A DNA stretch of 64,000 nucleotides from contig DEQW01000001.1 in the NCBI GenBank assembly GCA_002360635.1, positions 351,689-415,688 on the forward strand. Reading direction: 5' to 3'. Made by a program: the position numbers and the translations under genes. The stretch's first letter is position 1, and every line of letters starts with the position of its first letter. Under the pieces are notes generated by a model, which saw nothing but the letters and a program-made list of their open reading frames with translations, searched no databases and was not told the origin of the DNA. The DNA comes from Flavobacteriaceae bacterium UBA3356. Its GTDB lineage: Bacteria; Bacteroidota; Bacteroidia; Flavobacteriales; Flavobacteriaceae. Shown here piece after piece: positions 1 through 8,266 of the stretch.

Positions 1-483
1 TTTGGTAGCTTTACCGTAGGGGAAAGTGGCGGTGCTATTTACGAGGTTTTATACCAAAAGCAACAAAACGATCGTGAAAAGTGGAATATGATTAATTCTT
101 CTTTTATCACAACGTTACCCGATACATGGGCGATTAGCAAACGTTTTATCATGCTGGCCATTAATCGCTGGAATGATGAATACGAACGCGTGTTACTAGG
201 CGGCTTAACCTGCGATAGCGATGATTATTACAACAGCGAGCAGCATATGAATGCTATATATCTGCCTAAATTCAAAAAAGAAAAACCATTATACATCGGC
301 TTTTTTAACACGGGAGCCTATCAAGAAACCATTGGTGGGTTTGGCGGATTACAACACTGTTTAATTCCTTCGCCAAAGCACATATTAATAGACAAAGACA
401 AAGATGGAAACATCTCAACCAAATTATTTTCACAACAACAAACAAGCGAGCAATTGCTAAACATTTTAGGTTATGAGCACTAA
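1..483 (+). CDS. speA: Arginine decarboxylase, C-terminal fragment (biosynthetic type)
   Basis: The reading frame is open from the first base of the window, so this is the last 160 residues of a gene that begins upstream. Biosynthetic arginine decarboxylase is a PLP enzyme of the alanine-racemase fold that turns arginine into agmatine. The fragment carries the C-terminal signature GGLTCDSDDYYN and the ending typical of the family; the cysteine of GLTCDS corresponds to the C-terminal substrate-side residue that completes the active site across the dimer. The PLP-lysine part lies outside the window. Its stop overlaps the next gene's start by 11 nt, and that gene uses agmatine, so the two reactions are consecutive. 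Identification is strong despite truncation. Confidence 0.9.
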   Translation, partial: FGSFTVGESGGAIYEVLYQKQQNDREKWNMINSSFITTLPDTWAISKRFIMLAINRWNDEYERVLLGGLTCDSDDYYNSEQHMNAIYLPKFKKEKPLYIGFFNTGAYQETIGGFGGLQHCLIPSPKHILIDKDKDGNISTKLFSQQQTSEQLLNILGYEH

Positions 484-1426
484 AACGTACGCCGGAATCC
501 CGCAGAAATATGCGGCTCTGGAAACTTCGAAAATTGTATTAATCCCAGTTCCTTACGATGGTACCAGTACTTGGCAAAAAGGAGCCGACAAAGGCCCTGA
601 AGCTTTTTTACACGCTTCAGAAAATATGGAATTATACGACATTGAAACCGAAACCGAAGTTTACAAACAAGGAATTTATTTAAGCGAACCCATCACAGAA
701 AACGCTTCCCCTGAAGCCATAGTGAAAGCGGTTCACAAAAAAACAAAAGAATATATTCTTCGGAATAAATTTGTTACGGTTTTTGGTGGCGAACACAGTA
801 TTTCTATTGGTACAATCCGTGCCTTTAATGAATGTTTCGACAATTTAACCGTGCTTCATATCGATGCGCACGCAGACCTTCGGAAAGAGTATGATGGTTC
901 TTCTTTTAATCACGCTTGCGCTGTGTACGAAGCTAGCCAAACGACCAATTTAGTACAAGTAGGTATTCGTAGTATGGATGTTGCCGAAACAACGGTAATG
1001 GACTGTGAAAAAACGTGGTTTGCTCACGAAATGGCAACCGATGAATATTGGATGGATAATGTGATTGAAACACTAGGTGAAAACGTATTTATTACTTTTG
1101 ATTTGGATGCGTTCGACCCTTCTATTCTACCCTCAACCGGAACACCAGAACCTGGTGGATTGTTTTTCTACGAAACTATGGAGTTTTTAAAGCAAGTATT
1201 TGCCGAACGAAATGTAGTTGGGTTTGATATTGTAGAATTATGTCCAAATCCAGAAGAGAAATCTTCCGATTTCTTAGCGGCTAAACTGTATTACAAAATG
1301 CTAAGCTACAAGTTTGAGGGGACTGAAGGAGAAGACGAATTTGAAAGCAATTTCACCCACTCGACTCCGCTCGAGGCAAGTAAAAAAGGAATTTCAAAAT
1401 TTAACGACAACGAAAATGAGTACTAA
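473..1426 (+). CDS. speB: Agmatinase (ureohydrolase family)
   Basis: Hydrolyses agmatine to putrescine and urea in the cytoplasm. The ureohydrolase manganese motifs are all present: GGEHS at residues 105-109, DAHAD at 131-135 and DLDAFDP at 210-216. At 317 residues it is slightly long: the last ~37 residues (from about 281) are a low-complexity acidic tail not expected in the fold. The DNA of this tail includes CTCGACTCCGCTCGAG (1360-1375), a variant of a short repeat found elsewhere in the window, which suggests the tail came from repeat-bearing intergenic DNA. The ATG at 473 overlaps speA by 11 nt and the stop overlaps the next start by 11 nt, so the genes are probably translationally coupled. 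Arginase is the main alternative; the speA neighbour favours agmatinase. Confidence 0.9.
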   Translation: MSTKTYAGIPQKYAALETSKIVLIPVPYDGTSTWQKGADKGPEAFLHASENMELYDIETETEVYKQGIYLSEPITENASPEAIVKAVHKKTKEYILRNKFVTVFGGEHSISIGTIRAFNECFDNLTVLHIDAHADLRKEYDGSSFNHACAVYEASQTTNLVQVGIRSMDVAETTVMDCEKTWFAHEMATDEYWMDNVIETLGENVFITFDLDAFDPSILPSTGTPEPGGLFFYETMEFLKQVFAERNVVGFDIVELCPNPEEKSSDFLAAKLYYKMLSYKFEGTEGEDEFESNFTHSTPLEASKKGISKFNDNENEY

Positions 1427-2393
1427 TAAAGGAGCAATTTCAGAATTTATTCAAAAGTATTATTTGCACTTCAACGCTGCAGCTCTTGTAGATGCTGCAA
1501 AAGGATACGAAGACCAATTAAACAACGGTGCTAAAATGTTGGTGTCCTTGGCTGGAGCTATGAGTACCGCGGAATTAGGTAAAATATTTGCTGAAATGAT
1601 TCGCCAAGATAAAGTGCATATCATTTCGTGTACCGGTGCAAACCTAGAAGAAGATATTATGAATTTAGTGGCACACAGTCACTACAAACGAGTACCTAAC
1701 TACCGTGATTTAACCCCAAAAGATGAATGGGACTTATTGGAAAAAGGACTGAACCGGGTTACCGATACGTGTATTCCTGAAGAAGAAGCTTTCAGAAGAA
1801 TTCAAGAACACATTGTTAAAATCTGGAAAGAAGCTGAAGCTAATGGCGAGCGCTATTTACCACACGAATATATGTATAAATTGTTATTGAGTGGCGTTTT
1901 AGAAGAACACTACGAAATCGATTTGAAAGATTCGTGGATGTACGCTGCCGCAGAGAAAAACCTTCCTATTGTTTGCCCAGGTTGGGAAGACAGCACGATG
2001 GGGAACATTTTTGCGAGCTATGTTTTAAAAGACGAGTTAATAGCCTCGACCATGAAAAGTGGTATTGAGTATATGACCTTCTTGGCAGATTGGTACACTG
2101 ATAATTCAGAAAAAGGTATTGGTTTCTTTCAAATAGGTGGTGGAATAGCTGGTGATTTCCCTATTTGTGTAGTGCCGATGTTGTATCAAGATATGGAACG
2201 CACCGATACGCCTTTCTGGAGTTATTTTTGTCAAATTTCAGACTCTACAACGAGCTACGGAAGCTACTCAGGAGCTGTCCCAAACGAAAAAATTACGTGG
2301 GGTAAATTGGATGTTGATACGCCAAAATTCATCATAGAAAGTGACGCTACCATCGTCGCCCCTTTAATTTTCGCATATCTATTAGATATGTAA
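1416..2393 (+). CDS. Deoxyhypusine-synthase-like enzyme
   Basis: This 325-residue protein belongs to the deoxyhypusine synthase fold, an NAD-dependent family that moves an aminobutyl group from a polyamine to an amine. Bacteria lack eIF5A, and several bacterial members are known as homospermidine synthases, so the acceptor here is likely a small amine rather than a protein. The lysine that forms the enzyme-imine intermediate is conserved in TWGK (Lys297), and the SCTGAN and GGGIAGDF segments match the NAD/substrate regions. The ATG at 1416 was chosen because it opens with the conserved N-terminus and overlaps agmatinase by 11 nt; the frame is open further upstream only through the agmatinase tail. 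Position in the arginine-to-putrescine operon implies a polyamine product. The exact product is uncertain. Confidence 0.85.
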   Translation: MSTNKGAISEFIQKYYLHFNAAALVDAAKGYEDQLNNGAKMLVSLAGAMSTAELGKIFAEMIRQDKVHIISCTGANLEEDIMNLVAHSHYKRVPNYRDLTPKDEWDLLEKGLNRVTDTCIPEEEAFRRIQEHIVKIWKEAEANGERYLPHEYMYKLLLSGVLEEHYEIDLKDSWMYAAAEKNLPIVCPGWEDSTMGNIFASYVLKDELIASTMKSGIEYMTFLADWYTDNSEKGIGFFQIGGGIAGDFPICVVPMLYQDMERTDTPFWSYFCQISDSTTSYGSYSGAVPNEKITWGKLDVDTPKFIIESDATIVAPLIFAYLLDM

Positions 2394-2396
2394 CCC

Positions 2397-3923
2397 ATGG
2401 AAAATAAAATAGAAAATATAGAATTAAAATTCTTGACGCTTAAAGATTATGAAGCGTTAAAAAAAGCAACCCTTCAGTCATATGGAGGGTTGCCAAATTC
2501 CTATTGGAAAATTGAAGAGATTGGCAATCTAATTTCCCTATTTCCGGAAGGGCAGGTGGTGATTATGGTCGATGGAGAAATTGCAGGTTGTGCCCTATCG
2601 ATTATTGTAGATTACGATAAGATTGAAGATAATCACACTTACGATGATATAACGCGCGACCCGTCGTTTAAAATTCACGACCCCAATGGTGATGTTCTCT
2701 ACGGAATCGATGTATTCATACACCCCGATTACCGCGGTCTTCGCTTAGGTAGAAGATTATATGACTATCGAAAAGAACTATGTGAGAACTTAAATCTGAA
2801 AAGCATTGTATTTGGGGGAAGAATGCCTAATTACCACAAACATGCCGATACTATTTCACCTAAAAAATACTTAGAAAAAGTACGAAGCAAGGAAATTGAA
2901 GACCCCGTATTAAACTTTCAATTATCGAACGATTTTCATCCGCTTCGGGTTTTAAAGGGCTATTTGGAAGGCGATGCCGCTTCTGGTGAATACGCCGTTT
3001 TAATGGAATGGGATAATATTTACTACACCAAACCGGATAAAAAACCAACTGCTACCAAAAGTGTCGTTCGCTTAGGGCTTATTCAATGGCAAATGCGTTC
3101 GTATAACGGAATAGAAGATTTAATGCAGCAAGCTGAATATTTTATTGATAGTGTTGCAGGATACCGAAGTGATTTCGCTGTGTTTCCGGAATTTTTCAAC
3201 GCCCCACTTATGGCAGAATACAACCATATGAGCGAACCGGAAGCGATACGTGAACTGGCCACACACACTGCCGAAATTACCGAACGGTTGTCCAAACTTT
3301 CCATTTCATACAACATCAATATTATTTCTGGGAGTATGCCGGAAGTTGTGAATGACAAATTGTACAATGTAGGTTATTTATGCCGTCGCGACGGAAGTGT
3401 AGAACGGTACGAAAAATTACACGTAACCCCAGACGAAGCAAAGGTTTGGGGCATGCAACAGGGTAACACATTAAAAACTTTTGATACCGATTGCGGTAAA
3501 GTAGGAATATTAATTTGTTACGATTCTGAATTCCCTGAGCTTTCCAGACTTTTATCAGACGAAGGAATGGATATTCTATTTGTTCCTTTTTTAACCGACA
3601 CTCAAAACGGATATTCCAGAGTTCGGTTGTGTGCACAAGCTCGGGCGATTGAAAACGAATGTTATGTAGCCATTGCAGGCAGCGTGGGCAACTTACCGAA
3701 AGTTCATAATATGGATATTCAATATGCGCAATCGGCAGTGTTTACTCCTTGCGACTTTGCTTTTCCAAATAACGGTGTTAAAGCTGAAACTACACCAAAT
3801 ACTGAAATGATTTTAGTAGCCGATGTAGATTTAGATTTGTTACGGGAACTGCATACATTCGGCGCCGTACGGAATTTAAAGGACAGACGAAAAGATTTTT
3901 ACTCACTTAAACGAATGAAGTAA
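2397..3923 (+). CDS. GNAT N-acetyltransferase fused to carbon-nitrogen hydrolase
   Basis: A two-domain protein of 508 residues. Residues ~8-210 are a GNAT-type acyltransferase with the acetyl-CoA loop around DYRGLRLGRR (111-120). Residues ~222-508 are a nitrilase-superfamily amidohydrolase with the full catalytic triad: Glu265 in VFPEFF, Lys340 in YEKLH and Cys374 in LICYDSEFPE. Nitrilase-family members include N-carbamoylputrescine amidase, but the operon already has agmatinase, so the amidase half more likely acts on another amide or on an acylated polyamine made or removed with the GNAT half; that is inference. The start lies 3 nt after the preceding stop, so it is the fourth gene of the operon. 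A stem-loop follows the stop. Confidence 0.85.
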   Translation: MENKIENIELKFLTLKDYEALKKATLQSYGGLPNSYWKIEEIGNLISLFPEGQVVIMVDGEIAGCALSIIVDYDKIEDNHTYDDITRDPSFKIHDPNGDVLYGIDVFIHPDYRGLRLGRRLYDYRKELCENLNLKSIVFGGRMPNYHKHADTISPKKYLEKVRSKEIEDPVLNFQLSNDFHPLRVLKGYLEGDAASGEYAVLMEWDNIYYTKPDKKPTATKSVVRLGLIQWQMRSYNGIEDLMQQAEYFIDSVAGYRSDFAVFPEFFNAPLMAEYNHMSEPEAIRELATHTAEITERLSKLSISYNINIISGSMPEVVNDKLYNVGYLCRRDGSVERYEKLHVTPDEAKVWGMQQGNTLKTFDTDCGKVGILICYDSEFPELSRLLSDEGMDILFVPFLTDTQNGYSRVRLCAQARAIENECYVAIAGSVGNLPKVHNMDIQYAQSAVFTPCDFAFPNNGVKAETTPNTEMILVADVDLDLLRELHTFGAVRNLKDRRKDFYSLKRMK

Positions 3924-3931
3924 TCCAACCT

Positions 3932-3970
3932 AATTCCTCTTTTACGTAGAGCTAAGAGAGGAATTCTTTT
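3932..3970 (+). terminator. Terminator hairpin after the polyamine operon
   Basis: AATTCCTCT (3932-3940) pairs perfectly with AGAGGAATT (3957-3965) and is followed by a T-rich stretch. It sits 8 nt after the GNAT-nitrilase stop. The stop codon of the convergent glycosyltransferase gene lies in the loop, so the hairpin may serve both strands. Confidence 0.6.
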
Positions 3971-5345
3971 CTGAAATATTCTTTCTAATTTCCCAAATCG
4001 CATATCCAATTACCACCAAATATTCCACAGCTACTAACCAAAGGTTTTCATTAAAACCATTAGCTCCATAAGCACTATAACTTAATATTACTACAGCACT
4101 CCAAACTATAGGAAAACGGTATTTGGTAAACAAGCACAACAGTAAAGGCGTAGCAACATACCAAGGATGTACCGTGGTAGAGAGCAAGAAATAAAACGAA
4201 ACTCCAAAGAGCATCGCAGTGATTAATTTGGGTAGTGTTTCATTTCTTCTGAAAAAGGTAAGTATCAATATAAAAGCAATGACAATTAGTGGTAATACCT
4301 TACCAACCGTAGCAATAATATTCCATCCTACTGTTTGAAAACCTATCCATCTTATGATGTAATACACACTCGCATTAAACTCGAAATTCTGAAACCACAA
4401 ACCAATGGTTGTAGTGAAATTCTGAAGAAACTCCGAAGAAAAAAATGGTGAGAATGTTACAATAACCGTTAGTAAACAAACCGTATAAAACAGAATCAGT
4501 TTCTTTATTTCTAGTGAAGTGAATTCCAATGAAGAATCACTTTCACCTTTCTTATTTTTCAAAAAGTAGTTAAAGAATAGTGGCAAAAATAACAACGGTA
4601 ATAGTTTTACTGAAACAGAAACCCCCAACAATACAGCAGCCCAAACCCATTTTCTTTTTTGCAATAAGTAAAGTGCCCAAACTAGAAAGAAAAGCATCAC
4701 GCCTTCAAAATGTAGGTTTCCTGTTAATTCAATAATGATAAAAGGGTTTAGGAAATACCAAAAAATAGTATGTGGATTCAGATTAAGGTTCTTCAACAAT
4801 TTTCTTCCGAAGTAAAAGACACCTACATCTGCAAGAATCATAATCAATCGTAACACCACTACTGAACCAAGTATACTGTTTTTAGCAAATAAAGCAGCTA
4901 GTGCAAAAAACAATTGATTTATAGGTGGATAATTACTGAAATGACTCGCATTGAGAGCGCCCATTCCTGAAATTAATTCATTGGCTTGTGTTACTTCGAC
5001 TCCGCTCAGCAATCCGGATGCATACATTTCTGGAGTAAACAGATATGGGTTTGTACCCTGCAACAACAACCTACCGTCCCAAAGGAACCGATAAAAATCT
5101 TGTGACAAATTGGGGATTGCGATTAAAAAGACCAATCGAAAAGCAATCCCGAAACCGAAAAGAACCCAAAAATTACCCTTTGTAACTTTAATTAATTTGT
5201 AGGTTAAAAAAAATAAAGCCCCGTATAAAGGCAAAAGTTTGGCTAGGTCACTTCTATGTAAATCGTATCCAAAACTTGCGTACAAGGCAATGCTTATGAT
5301 AGCAAACAGTAATGGAATTCGATACAAGTTGAAAAAATCTCTCAC
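3942..5345 (-). CDS. Integral membrane glycosyltransferase, mannosyltransferase-like (GT-C type)
   Basis: A very hydrophobic 467-residue protein with about ten or more predicted membrane segments and little soluble sequence. The loop at residues ~81-105 contains the acidic DFYRF-WDGR-GTNPY signature of bacterial GT-C enzymes that take sugar from a polyprenyl-phosphate donor on the outer face of the inner membrane. Donor and acceptor cannot be read from sequence. It stands alone on the minus strand, converging on the polyamine operon and 78 nt downstream of the beta-propeller lipoprotein. Part of its coding sequence (4994-5009) is an exact CTTCGACTCCGCTCAG repeat, encoding part of an extracytoplasmic loop just after the motif. 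Fold class is fairly sure, sugar specificity unknown. Confidence 0.7.
   Translation of the reverse strand: MRDFFNLYRIPLLFAIISIALYASFGYDLHRSDLAKLLPLYGALFFLTYKLIKVTKGNFWVLFGFGIAFRLVFLIAIPNLSQDFYRFLWDGRLLLQGTNPYLFTPEMYASGLLSGVEVTQANELISGMGALNASHFSNYPPINQLFFALAALFAKNSILGSVVVLRLIMILADVGVFYFGRKLLKNLNLNPHTIFWYFLNPFIIIELTGNLHFEGVMLFFLVWALYLLQKRKWVWAAVLLGVSVSVKLLPLLFLPLFFNYFLKNKKGESDSSLEFTSLEIKKLILFYTVCLLTVIVTFSPFFSSEFLQNFTTTIGLWFQNFEFNASVYYIIRWIGFQTVGWNIIATVGKVLPLIVIAFILILTFFRRNETLPKLITAMLFGVSFYFLLSTTVHPWYVATPLLLCLFTKYRFPIVWSAVVILSYSAYGANGFNENLWLVAVEYLVVIGYAIWEIRKNISEKNSSLSST
4994..5009. repeat. Dispersed 16-nt repeat copy inside the glycosyltransferase gene
   Basis: CTTCGACTCCGCTCAG, identical to the core of the copy at 22654-22672 and a one-strand match to the variants at 1360-1375 and 22694-22713. 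Here it is in frame inside coding sequence. Confidence 0.6.
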
Positions 5346-5423
5346 GTGATTTTAATTTTATAAAAATCACAAGGTATAAAACCTTTAAGGCTTATTAAAA
5401 TCTAAGAAATTTTAACAACACGA

Positions 5424-6548
5424 TTAATCCTGCCACTCTGCAATAAATAAATTAGTGTCGCGCGTACCGCCGTTATTCCTGTTGGATGAAAAGACTAATT
5501 TTTTTCCATCGTTTGAAAATACTGGAAAAGCATCGAACGTTTCGCCGTGAGTAACGCGTTCTAAATTTTTACCATCAATATCAATTAAATATAAATTGAA
5601 CGGAAAACCACGTTCTGCTTCAAAATTACTACTAAAGAGTACTTTTTCACCACTTGGATGAAAAAACGGCGCCCAATTGGCGTTTCCTAAATTGGTCAGT
5701 TGGCGCAATTCACTTCCATCTGCATTACAGATATAAAGTTCCATTTCGGTGGGCTGCACGAGACCTTTAGCTAATAAGTCTTTGTATTCTTTTATCTCAG
5801 CATCAGTTTTTGGACGAGAAGAGCGAAAAATCAATTTAGATCCGTCTGGTGAGAAAAAAGCCCCACCATCATAACCTAATTCGTCTGTAATTTGCTTTAC
5901 ACCTGTTCCATCAAGGTTCATAGTGTATAATTCCAAATCACCACTTCTATCACTTGTAAAAACAATTTTATCACCTTTTGGTGACACCGTTGCTTCGGCA
6001 TCATAACCAGGTTCGTTAGTGAGCTGTTTTGTTATATTTCCTTCCAGGTCTGCCACGAAGATGTCAAAACTATCATACACTGGCCAAACGTATTTTCCGT
6101 TATTACGAAGTGGAACCTCCGGACATTCTTCATCTTTTAAATGTGTAGAAGCATAAACAATATGCTTATTGTCGGGCATAAAATAAGCACAGGTTGTTCT
6201 ACCTTTCCCCGTACTGACCATAGGTGGTTGTTTATCCTTGAATGTTTCATCTGCATTCATCAAAAACATTTGGTCACAACCAACACCCCAATTCTCATAA
6301 TTAGACTGAAATACTAATTGCTTGTCATCAAAACTCCAATACGCTTCGGCATTGTCACCGCTAAAGGTTACTTGTCGAATGGATTTAAAATGTTTTTCCT
6401 CTGGATAGATTAAACTATCTTTTTGATTTGAAACGTTATTTTCAACGGTTTTATCAGTTGCTATCGTTTTAACTTCTTTTTTTTCTTCAGAAGTATTTTT
6501 ACACGAAATAAACAAGACAGTAGTCAACAAAAGGGCAAAAATTCTCAT
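5424..6548 (-). CDS. TolB-like PD40 beta-propeller lipoprotein
   Basis: A 374-residue protein with a lipoprotein signal peptide (FISC, Cys16), so it should be anchored in an envelope membrane on the periplasmic side. The rest is a WD40-like propeller built from PD40 repeats, seen as VSPKGDKIVFTSDRSG, FSPDGSKLIFRSS, FHPSGEKVLFSS and FSNDGKKLVFSSNR. Such domains occur in TolB and in many Bacteroidota surface lipoproteins, where they mediate protein or ligand contacts; no catalytic residues are visible. It is divergent from the M28 peptidase gene with only 32 bp between the starts, and the two may share a control region. No Tol-Pal genes are nearby, so it is not TolB itself. Confidence 0.75.
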   Translation of the reverse strand: MRIFALLLTTVLFISCKNTSEEKKEVKTIATDKTVENNVSNQKDSLIYPEEKHFKSIRQVTFSGDNAEAYWSFDDKQLVFQSNYENWGVGCDQMFLMNADETFKDKQPPMVSTGKGRTTCAYFMPDNKHIVYASTHLKDEECPEVPLRNNGKYVWPVYDSFDIFVADLEGNITKQLTNEPGYDAEATVSPKGDKIVFTSDRSGDLELYTMNLDGTGVKQITDELGYDGGAFFSPDGSKLIFRSSRPKTDAEIKEYKDLLAKGLVQPTEMELYICNADGSELRQLTNLGNANWAPFFHPSGEKVLFSSNFEAERGFPFNLYLIDIDGKNLERVTHGETFDAFPVFSNDGKKLVFSSNRNNGGTRDTNLFIAEWQD

Positions 6549-6556
6549 ATTTCAAT

Positions 6557-6575
6557 TACTTTTGTTGCAAAAATA
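6557..6575. promoter_or_regulatory. Two overlapping divergent -7 boxes
   Basis: TACTTTTG (6557-6564, plus strand) fits TAnnTTTG and would serve the M28 peptidase; TATTTTTG (6575-6568, minus strand) fits it for the propeller lipoprotein. They lie 3 bp apart, so polymerase should be able to occupy only one at a time. Clear -33 elements are not seen. Confidence 0.45.
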
Positions 6576-6580
6576 AGGAT

Positions 6581-7819
6581 ATGCGCTCATTTATAATACT
6601 ATTTCTGTCTTCAATACTGCTAATTTCTTGTAAGGAAGAAAAAACCAAAGCTGTATCTATGAAAGAGGATGTAACCATTTTAGCCGATGATACATTTAAC
6701 GGTCGAAAAACTGGTACGGAAGGGGAACAAAAAGCCGCTGAATATATTATAAAACGATTTAAAGCAATTGGATTATCGCCAAAAGGATATAAAGGTAACT
6801 ATACACAGACCTTTAGTTTTCGAGGCAGTAATGACCCTCATAAAGAGGCTGAATTCGCTTCGAAATCTGACAGCACAACAACCGGAACCAACGTCATTGG
6901 ATATATAAGCAACGAAGCAGAAACTACTGTAGTTATCGGTGCCCATTACGATCATTTAGGAATGGGCGGGGAAGGTTCGTTGTATCGCGAAGGAAAAGCC
7001 ATCCACAACGGTGCAGATGACAATGCCAGTGGTGTTGCAGTTATGCTGAAACTAGCCGATTCGTTAATTGCCTCTGCTCCACTCAATAATGAGAACAATT
7101 ATCTTTTTATTGCTTTTTCTGGGGAAGAAGAAGGATTGTTAGGCTCAAACTACTTTGTGAAAAACCCAACCATCGACACCAAGAAAGTAAGCTACATGAT
7201 TAATATGGATATGGTAGGTAGGTTAAATGAGGAAAAAACACTAGCTGTTCACGGCGTAGGTACTTCGCCTGTTTTTAAGCAAACGCTTTTTGCAAATAAT
7301 GATGCTAATTTAAACATAGTAGAACACGAAAGCGGTGTTGGCCCAAGCGACCACACTTCTTTTTATTTGGCCGATATTCCGGTGCTTCATTTCTTTACTG
7401 GACAGCATGAAGATTACCATAAACCCGGTGATGACGCCGAAAAGTTGAACTATGAAGGAATGCAGCAAATTTCAGAATACATTTTTGCTATTATTTCAGA
7501 TTTAAACGATAACGGACAGTTGGCTTTCACCAAAACTAAAAACGAAAGCGAAGTAGTACCCGACTTTAAAGTAACTTTAGGTGTAGTGCCCGACTATTTA
7601 TTTGATGGTGAGGGTATGCGAATTGATGGGGTTAGTGAAGACCGTCCCGCACAAAAAGCAGGGTTGCAAAAAGGTGATGTGGTTAAGAAAATGGGCGAAC
7701 ACGAAGTAACCGATATGATGAGCTATATGAAATCGCTTTCAAAATTTGAAAAGGGACAGACTGCTACAGTTACTGTTGAAAGAGATGGTAAATTAATTGA
7801 AGCTGATGTTACTTTTTAG
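6581..7819 (+). CDS. M28 family zinc aminopeptidase-like lipoprotein with PDZ domain
   Basis: Starts with a lipoprotein signal (LISC, Cys17). Residues ~30-310 form an M28 metallopeptidase with the zinc ligands in place: His122/Asp124 (GAHYDH), bridging Asp146 (GADDNASG), the Glu182-Glu183 pair (SGEEEG), Asp210 (NMDMVG) and His280 (EDYHKPGDD). Residues ~331-412 form a PDZ domain (DRPAQKAGLQKGDVV) that would bind peptide C-termini or regulate the protease. The expected role is removal of N-terminal residues from peptides in the periplasm or at the outer membrane. The 3' end overlaps the stop of the convergent DUF779 gene by 4 nt. Confidence in family is high; the substrate is unknown. Confidence 0.9.
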   Translation: MRSFIILFLSSILLISCKEEKTKAVSMKEDVTILADDTFNGRKTGTEGEQKAAEYIIKRFKAIGLSPKGYKGNYTQTFSFRGSNDPHKEAEFASKSDSTTTGTNVIGYISNEAETTVVIGAHYDHLGMGGEGSLYREGKAIHNGADDNASGVAVMLKLADSLIASAPLNNENNYLFIAFSGEEEGLLGSNYFVKNPTIDTKKVSYMINMDMVGRLNEEKTLAVHGVGTSPVFKQTLFANNDANLNIVEHESGVGPSDHTSFYLADIPVLHFFTGQHEDYHKPGDDAEKLNYEGMQQISEYIFAIISDLNDNGQLAFTKTKNESEVVPDFKVTLGVVPDYLFDGEGMRIDGVSEDRPAQKAGLQKGDVVKKMGEHEVTDMMSYMKSLSKFEKGQTATVTVERDGKLIEADVTF

Positions 7820-8205
7820 GGTAAGGATTCATTTTTTTCGGCTTCTATTTTTCTGAAATGTTCATTCTCTGCTTCGGTTAATAATCTTGATTTTATTACA
7901 AATCGAAGGCCTAAAGGAATTTCTACCGAAAAACTTGAACCGCGACCTTTGGTAATATCTACAGTTAAATGCGTGTGTTTCCAGTATTCATATTGGTCTT
8001 CATTCATATAAAATGAAACTCCAGCAACTTCACCCAGTAGAATATCACTTTCATCTAAATAAAAATCCTCTTTTGAAATTAACATAGGTGACGAACCATC
8101 ACAACAACCTCCACTTTGATGAAAGATAAGCGAGCCGTGCTGTGCTTTCATTTGTTCAACAATTTTCTTTGCTTCATCAGTTATTAATACTCTAGTGTTT
8201 TCCAT
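7816..8205 (-). CDS. DUF779 family protein
   Basis: A 129-residue soluble protein with the DUF779 hallmark FHQSGGCCDGSSPM, whose paired cysteines look like a metal or redox site. DUF779 genes very often follow aldehyde dehydrogenases of the AldA/AldB/ExaC type, as here, and are taken to assist or monitor that enzyme; their biochemical role is not established. It lies 61 nt downstream of the dehydrogenase, with a strong hairpin between, so its expression may be reduced relative to the dehydrogenase. Confidence 0.85.
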   Translation of the reverse strand: MENTRVLITDEAKKIVEQMKAQHGSLIFHQSGGCCDGSSPMLISKEDFYLDESDILLGEVAGVSFYMNEDQYEYWKHTHLTVDITKGRGSSFSVEIPLGLRFVIKSRLLTEAENEHFRKIEAEKNESLP

Positions 8206-8225
8206 AGTTTAAATTTAAAAATAAA

Positions 8226-8246
8226 GGCCGGAAGTTAATTCCGGCC
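8226..8246 (-). terminator. Hairpin between aldehyde dehydrogenase and DUF779
   Basis: Perfect 8-bp GC-rich stem GGCCGGAA/TTCCGGCC with a 5-nt loop, followed on the minus strand by a T-rich stretch (TTTATTTTT). It acts as a terminator or partial attenuator between the two genes. Confidence 0.6.
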
Positions 8247-8266
8247 ATTTTAAAACCAATTAAATT

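Noticed and set aside
1314..1415. Upstream extension of the DHS-like frame
   Set aside because: It overlaps the agmatinase tail and encodes Arg/Lys-rich residues unlike the family N-terminus; ATG 1416 is preferred.
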